Assembly (NCBI GenBank): GCA_020002185.1
Contig: CM034543.1
Coordinates: forward strand, 1,727,033-1,791,032
Reading direction: 5' to 3'
DNA length: 64,000 bases
Source of the DNA: Paraescarpia echinospica
Lineage: Eukaryota; Annelida; Polychaeta; Sabellida; Siboglinidae
Both the position numbers and the translations under genes were made by a program. Below, in pieces: positions 1-12,250 of this stretch. Below the pieces are notes generated by a model that was not told where the DNA came from, did not search any database, and saw only the letters and a list, made by a program, of their open reading frames with translations. The first letter of the stretch is position 1; each line of letters begins with the position of its first letter.

Positions 1-568
1 CGCATCCGGGTCCGTGTATGCACCGTCTTATCCTTTTTCGAAATACCGACGCGACAAGTTTGGGCGAATATTGGTCGTTTCGGCGCTGTTGTTTTATGAA
101 AGGTTTCTTTATTAAATTAATTATACTCAAATTTCCATGGTAAACTACTTTATTAATTATTACGTGTTTAGCAGAAATACATAATATAAATCCAGTATTT
201 GAGATTTTACTATTATGTGAAAGTGCTTGAAAATCTAATCTAAATAGTAGTAAAGTATATTGAATGCAAAGATTAGTATTTGGAAAACATACTCGAATTA
301 AACGTTGCATTCTGAGATCGAATAAACATTTACAGTGAATATGCCTCATACTACTCCATGTTACCTTTTTTCACATAACATTATGTTTTGACATAAAACG
401 GCGCCAAAGATGGACAATTCATTTTGTTATCCGTATGCCATATTTCGCTAGACATACGACCGGTTATTCTGACAAAAACACAACAATTATCGAATAATAT
501 ATCAAATTTCAAAATGACACATACGTTAAGAGGTTAATAGAGTTGATGGTATACATGCACAACAATAA

Positions 569-601
569 TTTTAATGAATGTGCATTGCACATTCATTAAA
601 A
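569..601. repeat. Perfect 16-bp-arm palindrome
   Basis: TTAATGAATGTGCA and its reverse complement are separated by a single T and extended by two more paired bases on each side. It lies between the arms of the foldback element and could extrude as a hairpin. Confidence 0.8.
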
Positions 602-942
602 ATAGCTAACAATAATTATCGTACTTAAACTCACAATGCAACTTTAAATTTACAAATTTGACCGGCAGTGAAGTGTCACGCAATATCTAATCAGTTGCTC
701 ATTTCTTGTTCGGTAGTAGTATTTTAAAAGTCATCTACCGTTTCGCAAGTAATAGGTTACTCCTAATTTGTTAACGTTTTCTGTTGATGTGCTGCCCGTT
801 CATATTCGTATCCTAAAATAGCAAAAGTACTGCCTCTCTAAAATATTGGTAAGACTAAAGTATAACTGGCTGTTAAATTTTATTAATAAACATAATATTC
901 TCTACAAATATCAGTTTCTGTTTTCTGAAAATAAATGTTCTA

Positions 943-1059
943 TGTATGTGTGTGTGTATTTATGTTTGTGTGTGTGCGTGTGTGTGTGTGTTTGTGTTTG
1001 TTTGTGTCCGTGAGTGTACGTGTGTGTGTTTGTGTGTGGGGATGGGTGGGTGGGTGCGT

Positions 1060-1146
<87 letters not shown>

Positions 1147-1198
1147 CGTGTGTGTGTGGGGGGTACATGCGTGCTCGTGTGTGCGCGCGCGTGTATGT
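943..1198. repeat. (GT)n microsatellite
   Basis: Nearly pure GT dinucleotides with TTGT and GGGTGG interruptions. The Cys-Val and His-Thr reading frames across it are products of the repeat. Confidence 0.95.
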
Positions 1199-1396
1199 GA
1201 TTTTTATTTGTGTGTACAGTGATTTGTAAAATGTTACAATAACATTTATTTTATATCTTATTTGACTACTCGGATGGAATAGTACATGTTCACCGAGCTG
1301 GTTGGGTCACTTTAATGTGGAATGATACATAAATAAAACGAACATATTCCAAACCAGTATATCTACATTTTTATGGTGTAAGTTAGACAAGGAACA

Positions 1397-1440
1397 CACA
1401 CACGCGCGCGCGCGCACACAGACACACACACACACACACA
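1397..1440. repeat. (CA)n/(CG)n microsatellite
   Basis: CACACGCGCGCG followed by a CA run. Alternating purine-pyrimidine sequence of the Z-DNA-prone kind. Confidence 0.85.
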
Positions 1441-1794
1441 TGTTGATTATTGTTAGATGCTAGTGGAGTGATTTTTTGAAAACGAAGCTGATATTTGTAC
1501 AAAAAACACTAGGGGTGACCTATTAATTACAAAATTATACATGATTGATTATAATAATACTATCCAACTAGAAATGGGATACTGATTACATATTGTATAA
1601 GGGTAAGATTTTGTGAATTTAAAGTTGCATTGTAGAATGACCTATTTGCCGCCATATGTATTAGTTGGCATTTGATATGTTATTTGATCAATAGTGTTTT
1701 TGCCAAAATTACCGGTGGCCACGTTTTATCAGCGGAATATGGCACGCGTATAATACACTTGTTAATCTTTGATGCCGTTTTATCTTAAAATTGC

Positions 1795-1896
1795 ATAGTA
1801 CGTGGAAAGTGATATATATATATATATAGTTTATGATATTGTACGAAGCATGGTGATTCACTGAACAGTTTTATTTTATTTTAAATAATGAAAGTG

Positions 1897-1931
<35 letters not shown>

Positions 1932-1975
1932 TACGTATGTATAGTGTATGAGGCATGTCACTTCACTGTAAACGT
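1795..1975. repeat. Duplicated segment with (TA)n tracts
   Basis: Two copies of a roughly 85-bp segment follow each other: a TA run, then GTATGA/TTATGA, GCATG and TTCACTG. The second abuts the right arm of the foldback element. Confidence 0.6.
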
Positions 1976-3778
1976 TTATTCGATCTCAGAATACAACGTA
2001 TAATTCGAGTATGTTTTCCAAAATACTAATCTTTGCAATCAAGTATGCTCTACTAATATTTAGATTTTAAGCACTTTCACATAATAGTACAATTTCAAAT
2101 ACTAGTTTTATATTACGTATTTCTCCTAAACATAATAATTACTAAAGTAGTTTACCACGGAAATTTGAGTATAATTAATTTTAATAATCGAAACCTTTCA
2201 TAAAACAACAGAGCCAAAACGACCAATAGTCGCACGAACTTGTTGCGTCGGCAACGACACCACTTCGGTGACGATGCAATTTCAGCGAATTTGTTTTTAA
2301 AATGCCGCCGGTGCGACCGAATTGTCCCGCCGAAACCACCACCTTTTGCCGCCTAGCCGAAGTGACAAGGCAGCCGAAGCTTCCTAAGTAAAGAAACGAA
2401 AAAAGAGTGGCGCTGCAGGGGTCAGGACACTGTTAGACTGCTGACGAAAAAAAGTGCAATGTATTTTTTTATAAATTATTTTTTACCAAATTCACCTGCT
2501 CTGACATAAGTGCTTTTGAATAATCAGATTTCCAAGTGTGATTGTAGAAACTGTTGTCAGTAAAATTGTGCATTTTTAGCTGATTTACTAAGCGGAATGG
2601 TATTTGGCAGCAATTTGGCTAGTTGACCCTTTAGCCGGATTACTGCCTGCATCCATTCGTTAATATTGACGGGTGTTATACATGGAGGCATTTTACGAGA
2701 GCTAGAAATATTATATTTTGACTAAACTCGACCAGCATGTCAATGAGATGATAATAACAGCAGGTGAGAAGTTTAAAACATTTTGTAGGTCAGGTTTTCT
2801 TGTAATCACACAAAACGTTAATATGATCGTCAATGGGAAAACTAACCGTGTGCTGAGGCCAGCAGTCGTATTTCGTTCTGATGCAGTGAAAACAAAAAAA
2901 CGGTTTGTTTTATCGTTATTTTGTTTTTCTAACATGTATTAGAAATACTGCGAATAGTAGGTTGTATTCGTTTTTCGTACTTCAAATATGAAAACTAAAA
3001 ACAAACATTGTTTGCTTTTTTCCTTTTTCGTTCGCCAATTTCAAAACGAAAAAGATAAAGCGGTACATACACGGACCCATCCGGCAATGCTGGTTCCAAT
3101 GAGGGACTCGTAAACGCGCTTCCGACGAACTCGCCAGATGGCAGGCATCAGCGTCACGGTCCTATAGATAAATGGGAACCAATGATTCTGTAGGAATTAC
3201 GTGATGTTACTGTTATGTTATTTTGGTATAAATATAAGCTTGATAAATGTGATTTATTATAAGATGTATCCGGTATCCCTGGCCCGGGGATTCATCACTT
3301 TTGTAAGTGGGCTATTCATGTCTAAAGTAAAACAATCTTCTGATATACCAGACAATTCAGATGTAATTACTATATAACCCTTATATTTTGCATGCCTTTT
3401 AAATTGTGAATTTTTCGATTTTTCAAATAACTACAAATTTAAAGGACTGTAATAATTACTCGAATAATTAATTAGTACATGCTGAATATCTGCAAAATAA
3501 AATGGCATCAGAATATAAGTTTTTTTTAGAGTAGTTCAATTTTTCACTTAACCCTCACACAAGCACATACATGAAGTGCACAAACACACATAATGTTGCT
3601 ATGTACCCTGCACGGTAGTGTTCAGGTAGTGAACACATATTTATTTAGTTATTGTACCAGTAATTGATTTCAATTGTATTGTACGATTCTGACAATTAAC
3701 ATTCATGAATGATTACGTAATTTCAATGCACAGTTTCGCTTTGAATTCTTTCACTGTAAAAATGCATTCTCAGCTTGA

Positions 3779-4163
3779 TTAATACAAAAAACTGTCCAGC
3801 ACGGAAATGCTCTCACTCGCAGGGCTATACATATAAGTGAGATGGTATGCTCCATGTCCAAGAGTACATAATACCCACATGCACTTTTCGTAATTCTCAA
3901 GACCATTAAAACAATGCAATTCAGCAGGACCATTCTTGAATATGTCTGCTGAGAACGTGGGCAAGCGGACATTTATAGTAGCATCTGAGGTGTTGACAGG
4001 GGATGCATTGTAGGTCAGACACAGCACAGGACGATCGAAATATTCCTGCACTCCAACATCTGGGCTAATAGGAAAGACTAATGCTGGTTCAGGAGGTAGT
4101 TGTGTTGATGCTGATGGGTATGTCGTGGTACGAGGAGCTGGTTTCTGTCGAGCATCTCTCCGT
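3779..4163 (-). other. Unassigned minus-strand open frame beside the CT repeat
   Basis: On the minus strand a frame of about 128 codons is open from the CT/AG repeat to 3779. It is compositionally ordinary rather than repetitive (for example DRPVLCLTYNASP and KNGPAELHCFNGLENYEKC). I recognise no domain. It could be a coding remnant or chance; the open frame is only extended to 190 codons by the Arg-Glu product of the repeat. Confidence 0.15.
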
Positions 4164-4165
4164 AC

Positions 4166-4286
<121 letters not shown>

Positions 4287-5045
4287 ATGATAACGAAGAT
4301 GGTACACTGGACCACGGAAAGATGATGGGTACTGCGTCTCTCTTCAGGCACATCACAAGAGGCTTTTCCCCTATAAAATAAACATATGCTTCAGAAATTA
4401 CACAAATAAAAAAACAACGTTACATATACCTAGCAGATATTATTATCGTACGTATAGCGATTATTGGCGCCTTCGTGTTATCGCGGTAATACAGTTTCGC
4501 CGTTTTTACATTGTAAGTATTACAATCAAAGCAACTTTTCAAATAATTTGTTTGTACAAATGTGATGAAATATATCGTAGAGAAAAAATATATCATGGAA
4601 CAATTTGTCAATTTTTGTAAACAATGTTTCTTATTGTCTAGGGCGAAAATAGGGATCACCAGTAATAGGCAGTACACTCACTCACTAGTTGCTGAGTGGT
4701 GCTTTCCCCAGGATGCATTAAGCTTACCTCAAATATACTACATGGACTCAATATATAACTCTTATAAATGTTTACGAATACCGTTTGTGGCGTTGTTGGA
4801 CCGTGACGATAGTGCTGCCATCTCGCGAATCAAACCAAACACTCCTCATTGACGAGACTCCCATTAAGCATTTTTCTTGTTGGATTTTAACACAACAGTG
4901 CTGAAATTATTTTATGTGGGACAATGTTACTTGTATAAAAATGACTAGGAATCGTGGCTTGTTTGCTGATAACACAAAAGGCAACTGTCAGTATCAATTG
5001 TATATGGGCTTTAAAACAAATAAGCCAAATAGCAATGCATGAATA

Positions 5046-7126
5046 GGGGAAGTACACCGATATTGGACCTGTACTTAAATTGGACCACCGTCCGTTCTGC
5101 GTCCTATACATAGTAATTAGGTCGCAGTGACGCCCGGCACATGCTTCACACAACATACCAACTATACGCAGAGCGAAAAATTAATTAAAGTTTGATAGGC
5201 ATGACTATTATGTTCACAGACAAGCAATAATGTGAAACTGCCTCTTACTTTTTTCATCAATGGTCAATAATTGCATTACCGTGGCAACATTTAATTTTTT
5301 TTAGCGAAATCTCACCACATATACCAAAATTTGATTGGTAAGTTTATGAGCTTTGTAAAATGTATAGGTTTGCATATGTGCCACGTATACATAACCCATA
5401 GCAAGCATCATAAGTCTACCACCCTCATTTGGACAAAAACATCCCATATTCTAACCTAGTCCCTCCTGCCAGAACGACCAAAACTAAACATGAGAATGGG
5501 TTTATTTAGTTTTAGATACAAAATACCTTATTAAATCAAGGAAATACTTGGGAATGTCGCATCTGTTTGATTAATTGAGGCTACAAATTTTATTTTCCAG
5601 AGGCAAATACAGAAAGTGGACCCAAGAGGAACTGGATAGAGCGGTCATGTCATTCAGAAATGGAGACGCCGGCCTCAACGCAACTAGCAGGACCTATGGG
5701 ATTCCGAAAGCTACCCTGAAGTGGCACCTAAACAACAAAAACAAAATCGCTAATGGTCCAAGAAAGTAGTTTGGTCGCCCTTGCACTCTGCTGCCAGAGT
5801 TGGAGAACATGCTAGTTGGAGCATGTTTTAGAACTGGATAATATGCTGATTGGTATGACCAGGAAAGATTTGATGGATATGGCATATCAGTTGGCTGAAG
5901 CGAATGGGATAAGGCATTGCTTCAACACTGAAAAACAAGCAGCTAGCAGACATTGGTACCGTGATTTTATGAGGAGACACCCTGAACTCTCCCTCCGTCA
6001 AGCCGAGGCAACTTCTATTACGAGAGCCAAAGGGTTCAATCGTGATAGATACATTGGTTGACACGTACGGCTTCGATGCTACAAACGTCTTTAACATGGA
6101 TTAATCGGGTATAACAACTGTGCAGAAGCCTGGCCGAGTCCTTGGAAAAAGCAAATCTGATCTCATACTAGTGGTGAGAGAGGCTTTACTACAACAGTGG
6201 TGTGTAGCGTGAGTGCAGGGGGCAACTATATTCCACCAAATTTTCAGGCATAAACGCATGATAGAATCATTGAAGGAAGGGGCGCCACCTGGAAGCGTCA
6301 TAGTGAATAATGAATCAGGCTGGATGAACAAGGAACTCTTCGTTGTCTGGCTGGAAGCACTTCGTATCTCATGTTGGCTGCACCAAAGACAAACATGATC
6401 TGTTAATACTTGACGGCCATTCGTCACACACGAAGACTACTGAAGCAATCCATTACGCCCGGGACGATGGAGTCGTCACATTATCTCTTCCTCCACACAC
6501 AACGCACCGTCTCCAACCCCTTGATCGGGTTTTCTATAAACCTCTGATGACTTATTACAATGAGGAATGTGACAGTTGGCTGAGGACCAAAAAACTACAG
6601 TCACCATCTCCTCAGTCTGCCGTATCTTCGGAAGGGCATACGTACGCTCTGCTTCCATGGCAACTGCTGCCAATGGTTTCAAGCACTGCACAAATTGCCA
6701 ATCTAGTTGGCGCTTAGTCGTCACATGTCATTTGTATGCTCACTAGAACGCCGTAGTTTTCGTGCTTTATGCATTAAGCCACTACCTTCTTATAAGTCTG
6801 AAGTGGGTGCTGAACCTTAGTTTCTTTCAAAGCATCAAAAATTGACGGATGACGTATATTGAACCAGAAGCACCTATATTGGACCTACTGGTCCAATATC
6901 AGGACCACTGTAGTCCAATATATGTCACCCCTTACTCAAATTGGACCAATTACGAAAAACACTTTTTTGTATTTTTTTTAAAAATAAATGTATTGACCCT
7001 ATTTCCTGCTTGCACACAGAGCTTGTAGTAACTCGTGGCTTGATCCTTAATAGTCCTCGGTATCACGTACAGGAATGGAGAAAGAGGGCTCGGAAATTAG
7101 GGGGTTCAATATCGGTGCACTTCCCC
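5046..7126 (+). mobile_element. Inactivated pogo/Tigger-like DNA transposon
   Basis: The ends are 24-bp inverted repeats beginning GGGGAAG (5046-5069 and 7103-7126; two mismatches), flanked by TA on both sides (5044-5045, 7127-7128), as expected for Tc1-mariner-pogo. Inside lies a broken transposase on the plus strand. Subterminal TTGGACC/GGTCCAA motifs recur on both sides (near 5064, 5080, 6874, 6889, 6940) and may be transposase-binding iterons. Confidence 0.85.
5593..6717 (+). pseudogene. pogo-like transposase, broken
   Basis: Pieces in order: a psq/CENPB-type helix-turn-helix (5593-5766, KWTQEELDRAVMSF), a second helix-turn-helix with RHWYRDFMRRHPELS (5816-6058), then a DDE domain. In the DDE domain the first Asp lies in FNMD (6093-6104) followed by a stop where family members usually have Glu. 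The second lies in LLILDGHSSH (about 6400) and the third in HRLQPLD (about 6510-6530). Stops at 5767 and 6105 and at least one frame change make it non-functional. Confidence 0.85.
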
Positions 7127-7982
7127 TACTCATGTAAATACAATCTAAGCACAGTGACGCTGGAATGAAATTCATATTTGGGGGGGCTAACGGAGCTTCA
7201 GCACCACCACAAAATTATTGTCGCCATCGCAGATGTTCACACATCTTCCTTCACCTTGTCGCTGTCTCGGTTTGATCCACTGTGACATAGGAAGAGGGGT
7301 TGGAGGGGGTGCTGTTGGAAATTGCTATTAAAAACAATTATTTTTTACGTCGCGCCGCTGCTGTCAATTTACCTTCTCCAGCTTCTCTCCGCTGTTTCCG
7401 CTGAAATGATGACACCCGAAGACGGGGGTGGGGGGGTGCTTTCAAAAAACATTTCGCCACCACGCTGCCTATTTCGGGGGGAGGCAAAAAACAAGATGTC
7501 TACCCTCCAATTCCATACACCTTTCACAGTCAACAAAAATACACATTAATCTCTGTCCCCCCCCCCCGTCCCCGCGTCTATGCCTAGCTAAAGCTCATTA
7601 AAAATAATATATCAACAAAGGTGGGGTAAATAATTTACCTTTACAATGCGCAGATATTGAAAGAGAGGTTGGCTTATTAATATTTGGAGGTCGGCCTACC
7701 GAACCCTCTACAATAGAAGCGGTAGCCTTGCCCACATAAATGCCGTTTAATTAAATTAAATCAGATGGTGTTTTTTTGTGTTTCGTTCGTAACTATAATC
7801 ATAATTCAGCGATTCACACTTTCAGCTAGCTTTGGTCGGTTTCCAAAGACTGTAAGCTAGTGTATAACGATAGGCCTCTACGACAATGGATAACTGTAAT
7901 CCGATATTCTAACAAATGTCTGGCTACGCGACCATTCACTCTGCTGACAAAATTATTGATAACCTCAAGCCTGAAGACTGCA
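7127..7982. other. Stretch without recognised gene
   Basis: It contains G-rich and C-rich runs (7175-7190, 7420-7440, 7555-7568) but no recognisable coding region or element. Confidence 0.5.
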
Positions 7983-8207
7983 GTCGGCGGCAAGGCTGTC
8001 AATGATCCGGCGATCGGCGGCAAGGCTGTCAATGATCCGGCGGTCGGCGGCTAGGCTGTCGATGATACGGCTGTCTGCAGCAAGATTGTTGATGATCCGG
8101 CTGTCGACCGCAATACTGTCAATGATCCGGCGATCGCCGGCAAGGCTGTCGATCATCCGGCGGTAGGTGGAAAGGCTGTCAATGATCCGGCGGTCGGCGG
8201 CAAGGCA
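7983..8207. repeat. 30-bp tandem array, about 7.5 copies
   Basis: The unit is CGGCGGCAAGGCTGTCAATG plus GATCC and variants. Period 30 keeps one frame, so the minus strand reads a 10-residue repeat (PPTAGSLTAL-like). It follows, in the same minus frame, the FTDED tail of a transposase remnant. Confidence 0.85.
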
Positions 8208-8400
8208 ACTTAGTCCTCATCGGTGAAGGTGTTTGCATCATACGGCCACAGTCCATACGTTCGAAAGCCAGCCAAGGTTTGTCTTGTGTGGCGGAACGCA
8301 GGACGGACTTTCTGAATATCGCTGCCGTCTCGTAACCAGTGGTTCTTTTCTCGGGTTCGTCCACCCAATGTTAAACGCTGCGTTACATGCATTGTGTAGA
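8208..8400 (-). pseudogene. pogo/Tigger-type transposase C-terminal remnant
   Basis: On the minus strand the frame reads AGFRTYGLWPYDANTFTDED then a stop. This resembles the GFR-x-x-GIWPFNPxxFTDEDF block near the C-terminus of Tigger/jerky-type DDE transposases. The 30-bp array continues the same frame past the stop. The match is short, so the assignment is tentative. Confidence 0.4.
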
Positions 8401-8827
8401 GAACTGATGTATGACCTACTCCCGCCTATACACGGCGCTGTAAGGGTGCTTCGTGCCTCCGATATACATGATATAGACAAATGTCAATTCCCGCGCTAAT
8501 ATCCCCTACCCACATACAAGGGCAGTGCTCCCTCCGGGGACGATAAACAATTGGGTCGGATGAACCGATTCATGCATGGGTCCGTACATGGAGTAATAGG
8601 CCATACAACCCCCACATTGTTTACGTTTATATGATAATATTGGTAGTACCCAAATATATGTATACATCAGGTAAGGATCCAGACTGGCTAATCTAGGGAG
8701 GGAGACAATACTCCAAAAGCCCCCCTCCTGACGCTTGCCACGTATCAACCTTGAGGTTCGCAAAAAAACACCAACACTTCCGGCTCTCCGAAAACCTCCA
8801 ATTGCATGCACACAACACAATATATAA

Positions 8828-9094
8828 TGACATGTTCGCCCATTAGCACAAGCAGCTGAGCGGTATTGTGTATTCCAGTAATTGCTTCTACTTCCTAAAC
8901 ATTGCATGTAACACGAACCACAGTTGGTTAAAATTAGTTTTATTATGACCACCTGACCTGCCGACAACCACTGATCTTGTGAGCGATTTCATAGGCTAAG
9001 CTTAAATTCAGAGTTTCGCAAAGCGATCAGCCAGGGGGTACTGCTGGCTGGCACTGACGTAATCAGCAGCAGCGACCCCTGGCACGCGAGGATG
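8828..9094. mobile_element. 5'-truncated copy of the CATCCTCGC-ended element
   Basis: About 265 bp match 23693-23959 at high identity and end in the same terminus (GCGAGGATG). The left end of the family is missing here. It sits just upstream of the gag remnant. Confidence 0.75.
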
Positions 9095-9169
9095 GTCTGG
9101 TGTTGTTTGTAATATTTCCCTGTTATCGACATAACATAATTTCGCGACGAGGATGACAGAAGCAAGTTT

Positions 9170-9900
9170 ACCGCCCCCATAAGCGTTTCTCGTTTCACCA
9201 GTCGATCCCACGGTGCCATGGAATCGATGATACGTGAATTTCCAGACATATATCGTGTGGCCAGCGGCTTTGACGGCGCGAATGTAGCCGAGGCCCGGCG
9301 TTCGAGCCATACTAATCCACTGCCTAGGAACAGAGGGGCAGCGAGTGTTTTCTTCATTGGCAAACACGGACACGTACGACAATTCCGTAACAGCGCTACG
9401 GAATCAATTCGACCCGAAGAGGAGTGTCATGGTGGACCGTCTATGTGTTTCGCTAACGCGCACAACGTCCGGGAGAAAACGTGCAAGCGTTCATAACATG
9501 ATAACGGCGCTGGGTGAACTGGTAGTGAACTGTATGTAGTTTTGGGGATCTCACAGAACTAATTCGTGATCAGTTGATAGAGAAAACCAGGAATCCGCGA
9601 ATTAGGGAACGACTGCTAATGGAACCGGACACTCTTACAAATTGCCAAAGCCCTAACACTGGCGTCTCGTATTGAAGTTTCTGTAACCGAAAGCACACGA
9701 ATTCAGAACCAGGATGAACATACAACAGACAAGTTCTAGTTGGAAACACCAAGACAACCTTCTAATGTATAAACAATCGGGAAGAAACAAAACAAAGGTA
9801 GAAGCAACCACGCGCATGTGCGTCAAGCATGTGGCAACTGTGGTAGGGATTCAACAGACGGCGCCGCTTATTCAGTCGGACAAGAATCCGTTAAGATGTT
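9170..9900 (+). pseudogene. Ty3/gypsy retrotransposon gag remnant
   Basis: Three plus-strand frames carry successive gag pieces: LIHCLGTEGQRVFSSLAN (9312 onward), NSVTALRNQFDPKRSVM (near 9380-9430), IRDQLIEKTRNPRIRERLL (near 9560-9620) and a decayed zinc knuckle starting CGNCGR (near 9830). Frameshifts near 9305 and 9540 and several stops break it. The order and motifs are those of metazoan Ty3/gypsy capsid-nucleocapsid. No protease, RT or LTR pair was found nearby. Confidence 0.75.
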
Positions 9901-9909
9901 GCCGACTTT

Positions 9910-10690
9910 GAGGTTGTTTCCACGTAACAACGCATTGTTCATCAATTTTTTTCTTTTGAGTAAAATTACATTAACATCATTAGCATTTTTAGGATGATTT
10001 ATTTCGCTTCAACTTGAAACGGTTATTACATAAGCGTGCTTTGAAGCTGCTACACGTCAGGTGATTTGCGTCCGATCGTTTGGACGCGGCCCGGCTTCGC
10101 TTTTAGGGGGAAAATGGGCACATGAGCTCGATATCTGACATAATAATGTGATGCATCAAATTAAAGGTAATATAACAAACTGTTTATATCTAGAAATACA
10201 TCGTAGGGAGTTTAGTGTAACGTTGTGCAAAATTACAACGAAAATAACTTGTTTTGTTCCCCTACTTGTGAAAATGTAAGACTGATGTCGTTTTGCCAAA
10301 ATAATATTTTAAATAGAAGGAAACTGATGTTTTAAATAGAAGGAAACTTATGTTTTAAAATGAATTAATCGTGCGAATCAAATGAATTAACAAAATAACA
10401 TAAAAACGTCAACACAGTGATGTGTGTACATGTGTAATAAATTACACTTGTGGCTACAAGTGGTGTTATGTCAATTACTGGTGAACGTATATAGTGCAAA
10501 CAAAACTTGACTTACATGACGAAGTGCTCTTGCCGGGTCTCCAGTTATTAACCAATTGTAACTTAAAACAGACATTCCACAAGCAGGGAAAACATGGAAA
10601 ATGAAAGAAACTTGCTGTACAGAAAAATTGGGATATTTATGTATGAAAGAAATAACAGGAAATTTCACCAAACAATTAAAAATTGCCATA
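9910..10690. other. Stretch without recognised gene
   Basis: A/T-rich DNA with a short duplicated segment (ATAGAAGGAAACTGATGTTT, 10312-10350). I see nothing else in it. Confidence 0.5.
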
Positions 10691-10697
10691 AAGTTAA

Positions 10698-10944
10698 GGG
10701 ATCATCTCAGAAAATCGATGTCCGATGTCAAATGAAATTACTTTCATCTGACCTCAGCCCCCCACCCCCTCCCCTCAGACAAAATTGTATAAACATTGAT
10801 ATGATGATACCAATATTTTAACAATATCGGTTAGTAGCACAACATATCGATGTCTGATGCCAGATGAAACTGCCACTTACCCCCTCTCCCTCAAACGAAA
10901 GTAATTTTGTCTGATATCGGGCATCGACTGTTGTAGATGATCCC
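10698..10944. mobile_element. MITE, GGGATCATCTCAG termini (copy 1)
   Basis: It is about 75-80% identical to the element at 37021-37254, with matching inverted ends (GGGATCATCT and AGATGATCCC). It is flanked by TAA on the left and AAA on the right, so one target-site base seems mutated. Internal CGATGTCCGAT/ATCGGGCATCG motifs extend the inverted repeats. Confidence 0.75.
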
Positions 10945-11127
10945 AAATTGAATCTTATGGTGTAATTAAATACCAGAAAACAATCCAAGCAAAACATTGC
11001 ACTTGCCATAAAGGCTCCCTTGTTTAGCTTTTATATCAGTTTCATCTCACAAAGTATCAGTTGTTATATGACTAAGATACTTATAGGACTTGGTCACATT
11101 TAACAGTTTCCCCCAACATTATATTTG

Positions 11128-11606
11128 CTATACCTGACCTATCTTCATAGTATCAAATAACATTACATGAGATTTTTGACTGTTAAACATAATATAATTA
11201 TTGCATCCATATGAATAGCTTGCATCAATAAGCCTTTGTAAGCCCTTGGCTGAGGGAGCAAGCAACACAATATCATCCGCATACAACAGGTGATTAATGT
11301 TGATGTTACCACTACAACAACCCACTGGTAGTCTCGAAAGTGACACACTGAGGTCATTAATACATTAAACAATTATGGGGATAGCATACCACCCTGTCTT
11401 ACACCATTATTGACAGAAAAGAAGTTAGAGAATACTGAACCCCATCTTACACACAATGACTGATTGCAATACCACTGACACATTACTTTTATCATCCAAT
11501 TGGGAACACCAAGCTTGAGTAGTTTTGAGAATAGCTTGACGTGGTTCACCCTGTCAAAGGCCTTGGATACAGAAAGGCTACATACATACAAGAAAAACAA
11601 AAACAC
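11128..11606 (-). pseudogene. Non-LTR retrotransposon reverse transcriptase fragment
   Basis: The minus strand reads SKAFDRVNHVKLFSKLLKLG (RT block A), GVRQGGMLSP (block B) and HLLYADDIVLLAPSAKGLQR (block C, YADD catalytic box). A frame change near 11375 separates the halves. It is only the palm region, truncated at both ends. A roughly 35-bp segment with AGGCTACAT and ACAAAAACAC is duplicated at its 5' edge (11573-11650). Confidence 0.85.
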
Positions 11607-11809
11607 TGTTCCATAAAGGCTACATGATACAAGAAATACAAAAACAAAAACACTTCCTTTTCGCCTGCCATGCCACGTACCGCCCGTGTCCTTAGCATGT
11701 TGAGGCTAGGCGTGTATTGGAAGAAGAAGAACTATGTGTTATATACCATCATATTATGCTAACCGATTCCCTTTACTTATACCACATGCTGCATGAATTT
11801 GCAGAATGC

Positions 11810-12096
11810 TGCCGGTTGTCGATCAGGAAACGACTCGCCGTTCGCCGGCGCCGCGATCAAAGTCGTGGCCCTAAAACCACGCATCTGAAATCGCGGCGAA
11901 CACGTTCGCTGGCCACTCGATGACAGTCGATTTTCATCACCTCTCCAAGCGGCGAGTCTGGGAACTAACCCGACTGGCGGGCGCCATATTGGATTTGTAT
12001 ACCGCTGTGCACTGGGCGGTAGGCGTAACTACTCCAGGAAGTTTTCATTCGTACGCTCTCTTATCAAACGGTTTATATGATCGCAGGTCACCAGCC
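11810..12096 (+). promoter_or_regulatory. CpG-rich leader / probable promoter-5'UTR of the GRAF gene
   Basis: This stretch is markedly richer in CpG than its surroundings and ends at the start codon. The frame is open upstream of the start to 11920, but similarity to GRAF proteins begins exactly at the Met at 12097, so the extra 59 codons are read as leader. No TATA box or initiator could be assigned. Confidence 0.4.
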
Positions 12097-12250
12097 ATGG
12101 GGCTGCAAACGTTGGAATTTAGTGAATGCATCATTGACAGTCCGTATTTTAGGCAAAAGTTGCACAGCCACGAGAAAGAGCTGGAAAAAACGAGCAAATG
12201 GATCAAAGGACTCATCGGAGAATGCAAAGATATTCTGAGCGCCGCTAAAA
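12097..12250 (+). CDS. Graf: GRAF exon 1 (BAR domain start)
   Basis: Residues 1-51 plus one base. The start is chosen because [16 protein letters not shown] matches the family N-terminus (MGLPALEFSDCCLDSP in human GRAF1) and the context GCCATGG is a strong initiator. The donor is A|GTATGT, phase 1. The intron that follows is about 6.3 kb. Confidence 0.95.

Larger units (their letters stand above)
1..3085. mobile_element. Long inverted-repeat (foldback-like) element, interrupted right arm
   Basis: Bases about 48-355 are the reverse complement of about 1950-2252 with scattered mismatches and small indels. The first ~45 bases pair with about 3040-3085 (GGGTCCGTGTATG against CATACACGGACCC). The outer and inner pairs would be one arm split by about 790 bp at 2255-3040. 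I see no transposase. The left end may be cut by the window. The superfamily is not identifiable. Confidence 0.6.

Noticed and set aside
8506..8967. 153-codon minus-strand frame
   Set aside because: It overlaps the truncated transposon copy, with no similarity or codon bias seen.
11920..12096. N-terminal extension of the GRAF protein upstream of Met 12097
   Set aside because: The frame is open, but family similarity begins exactly at MGLQ with a strong start context, so the extra 59 codons are treated as 5'UTR.
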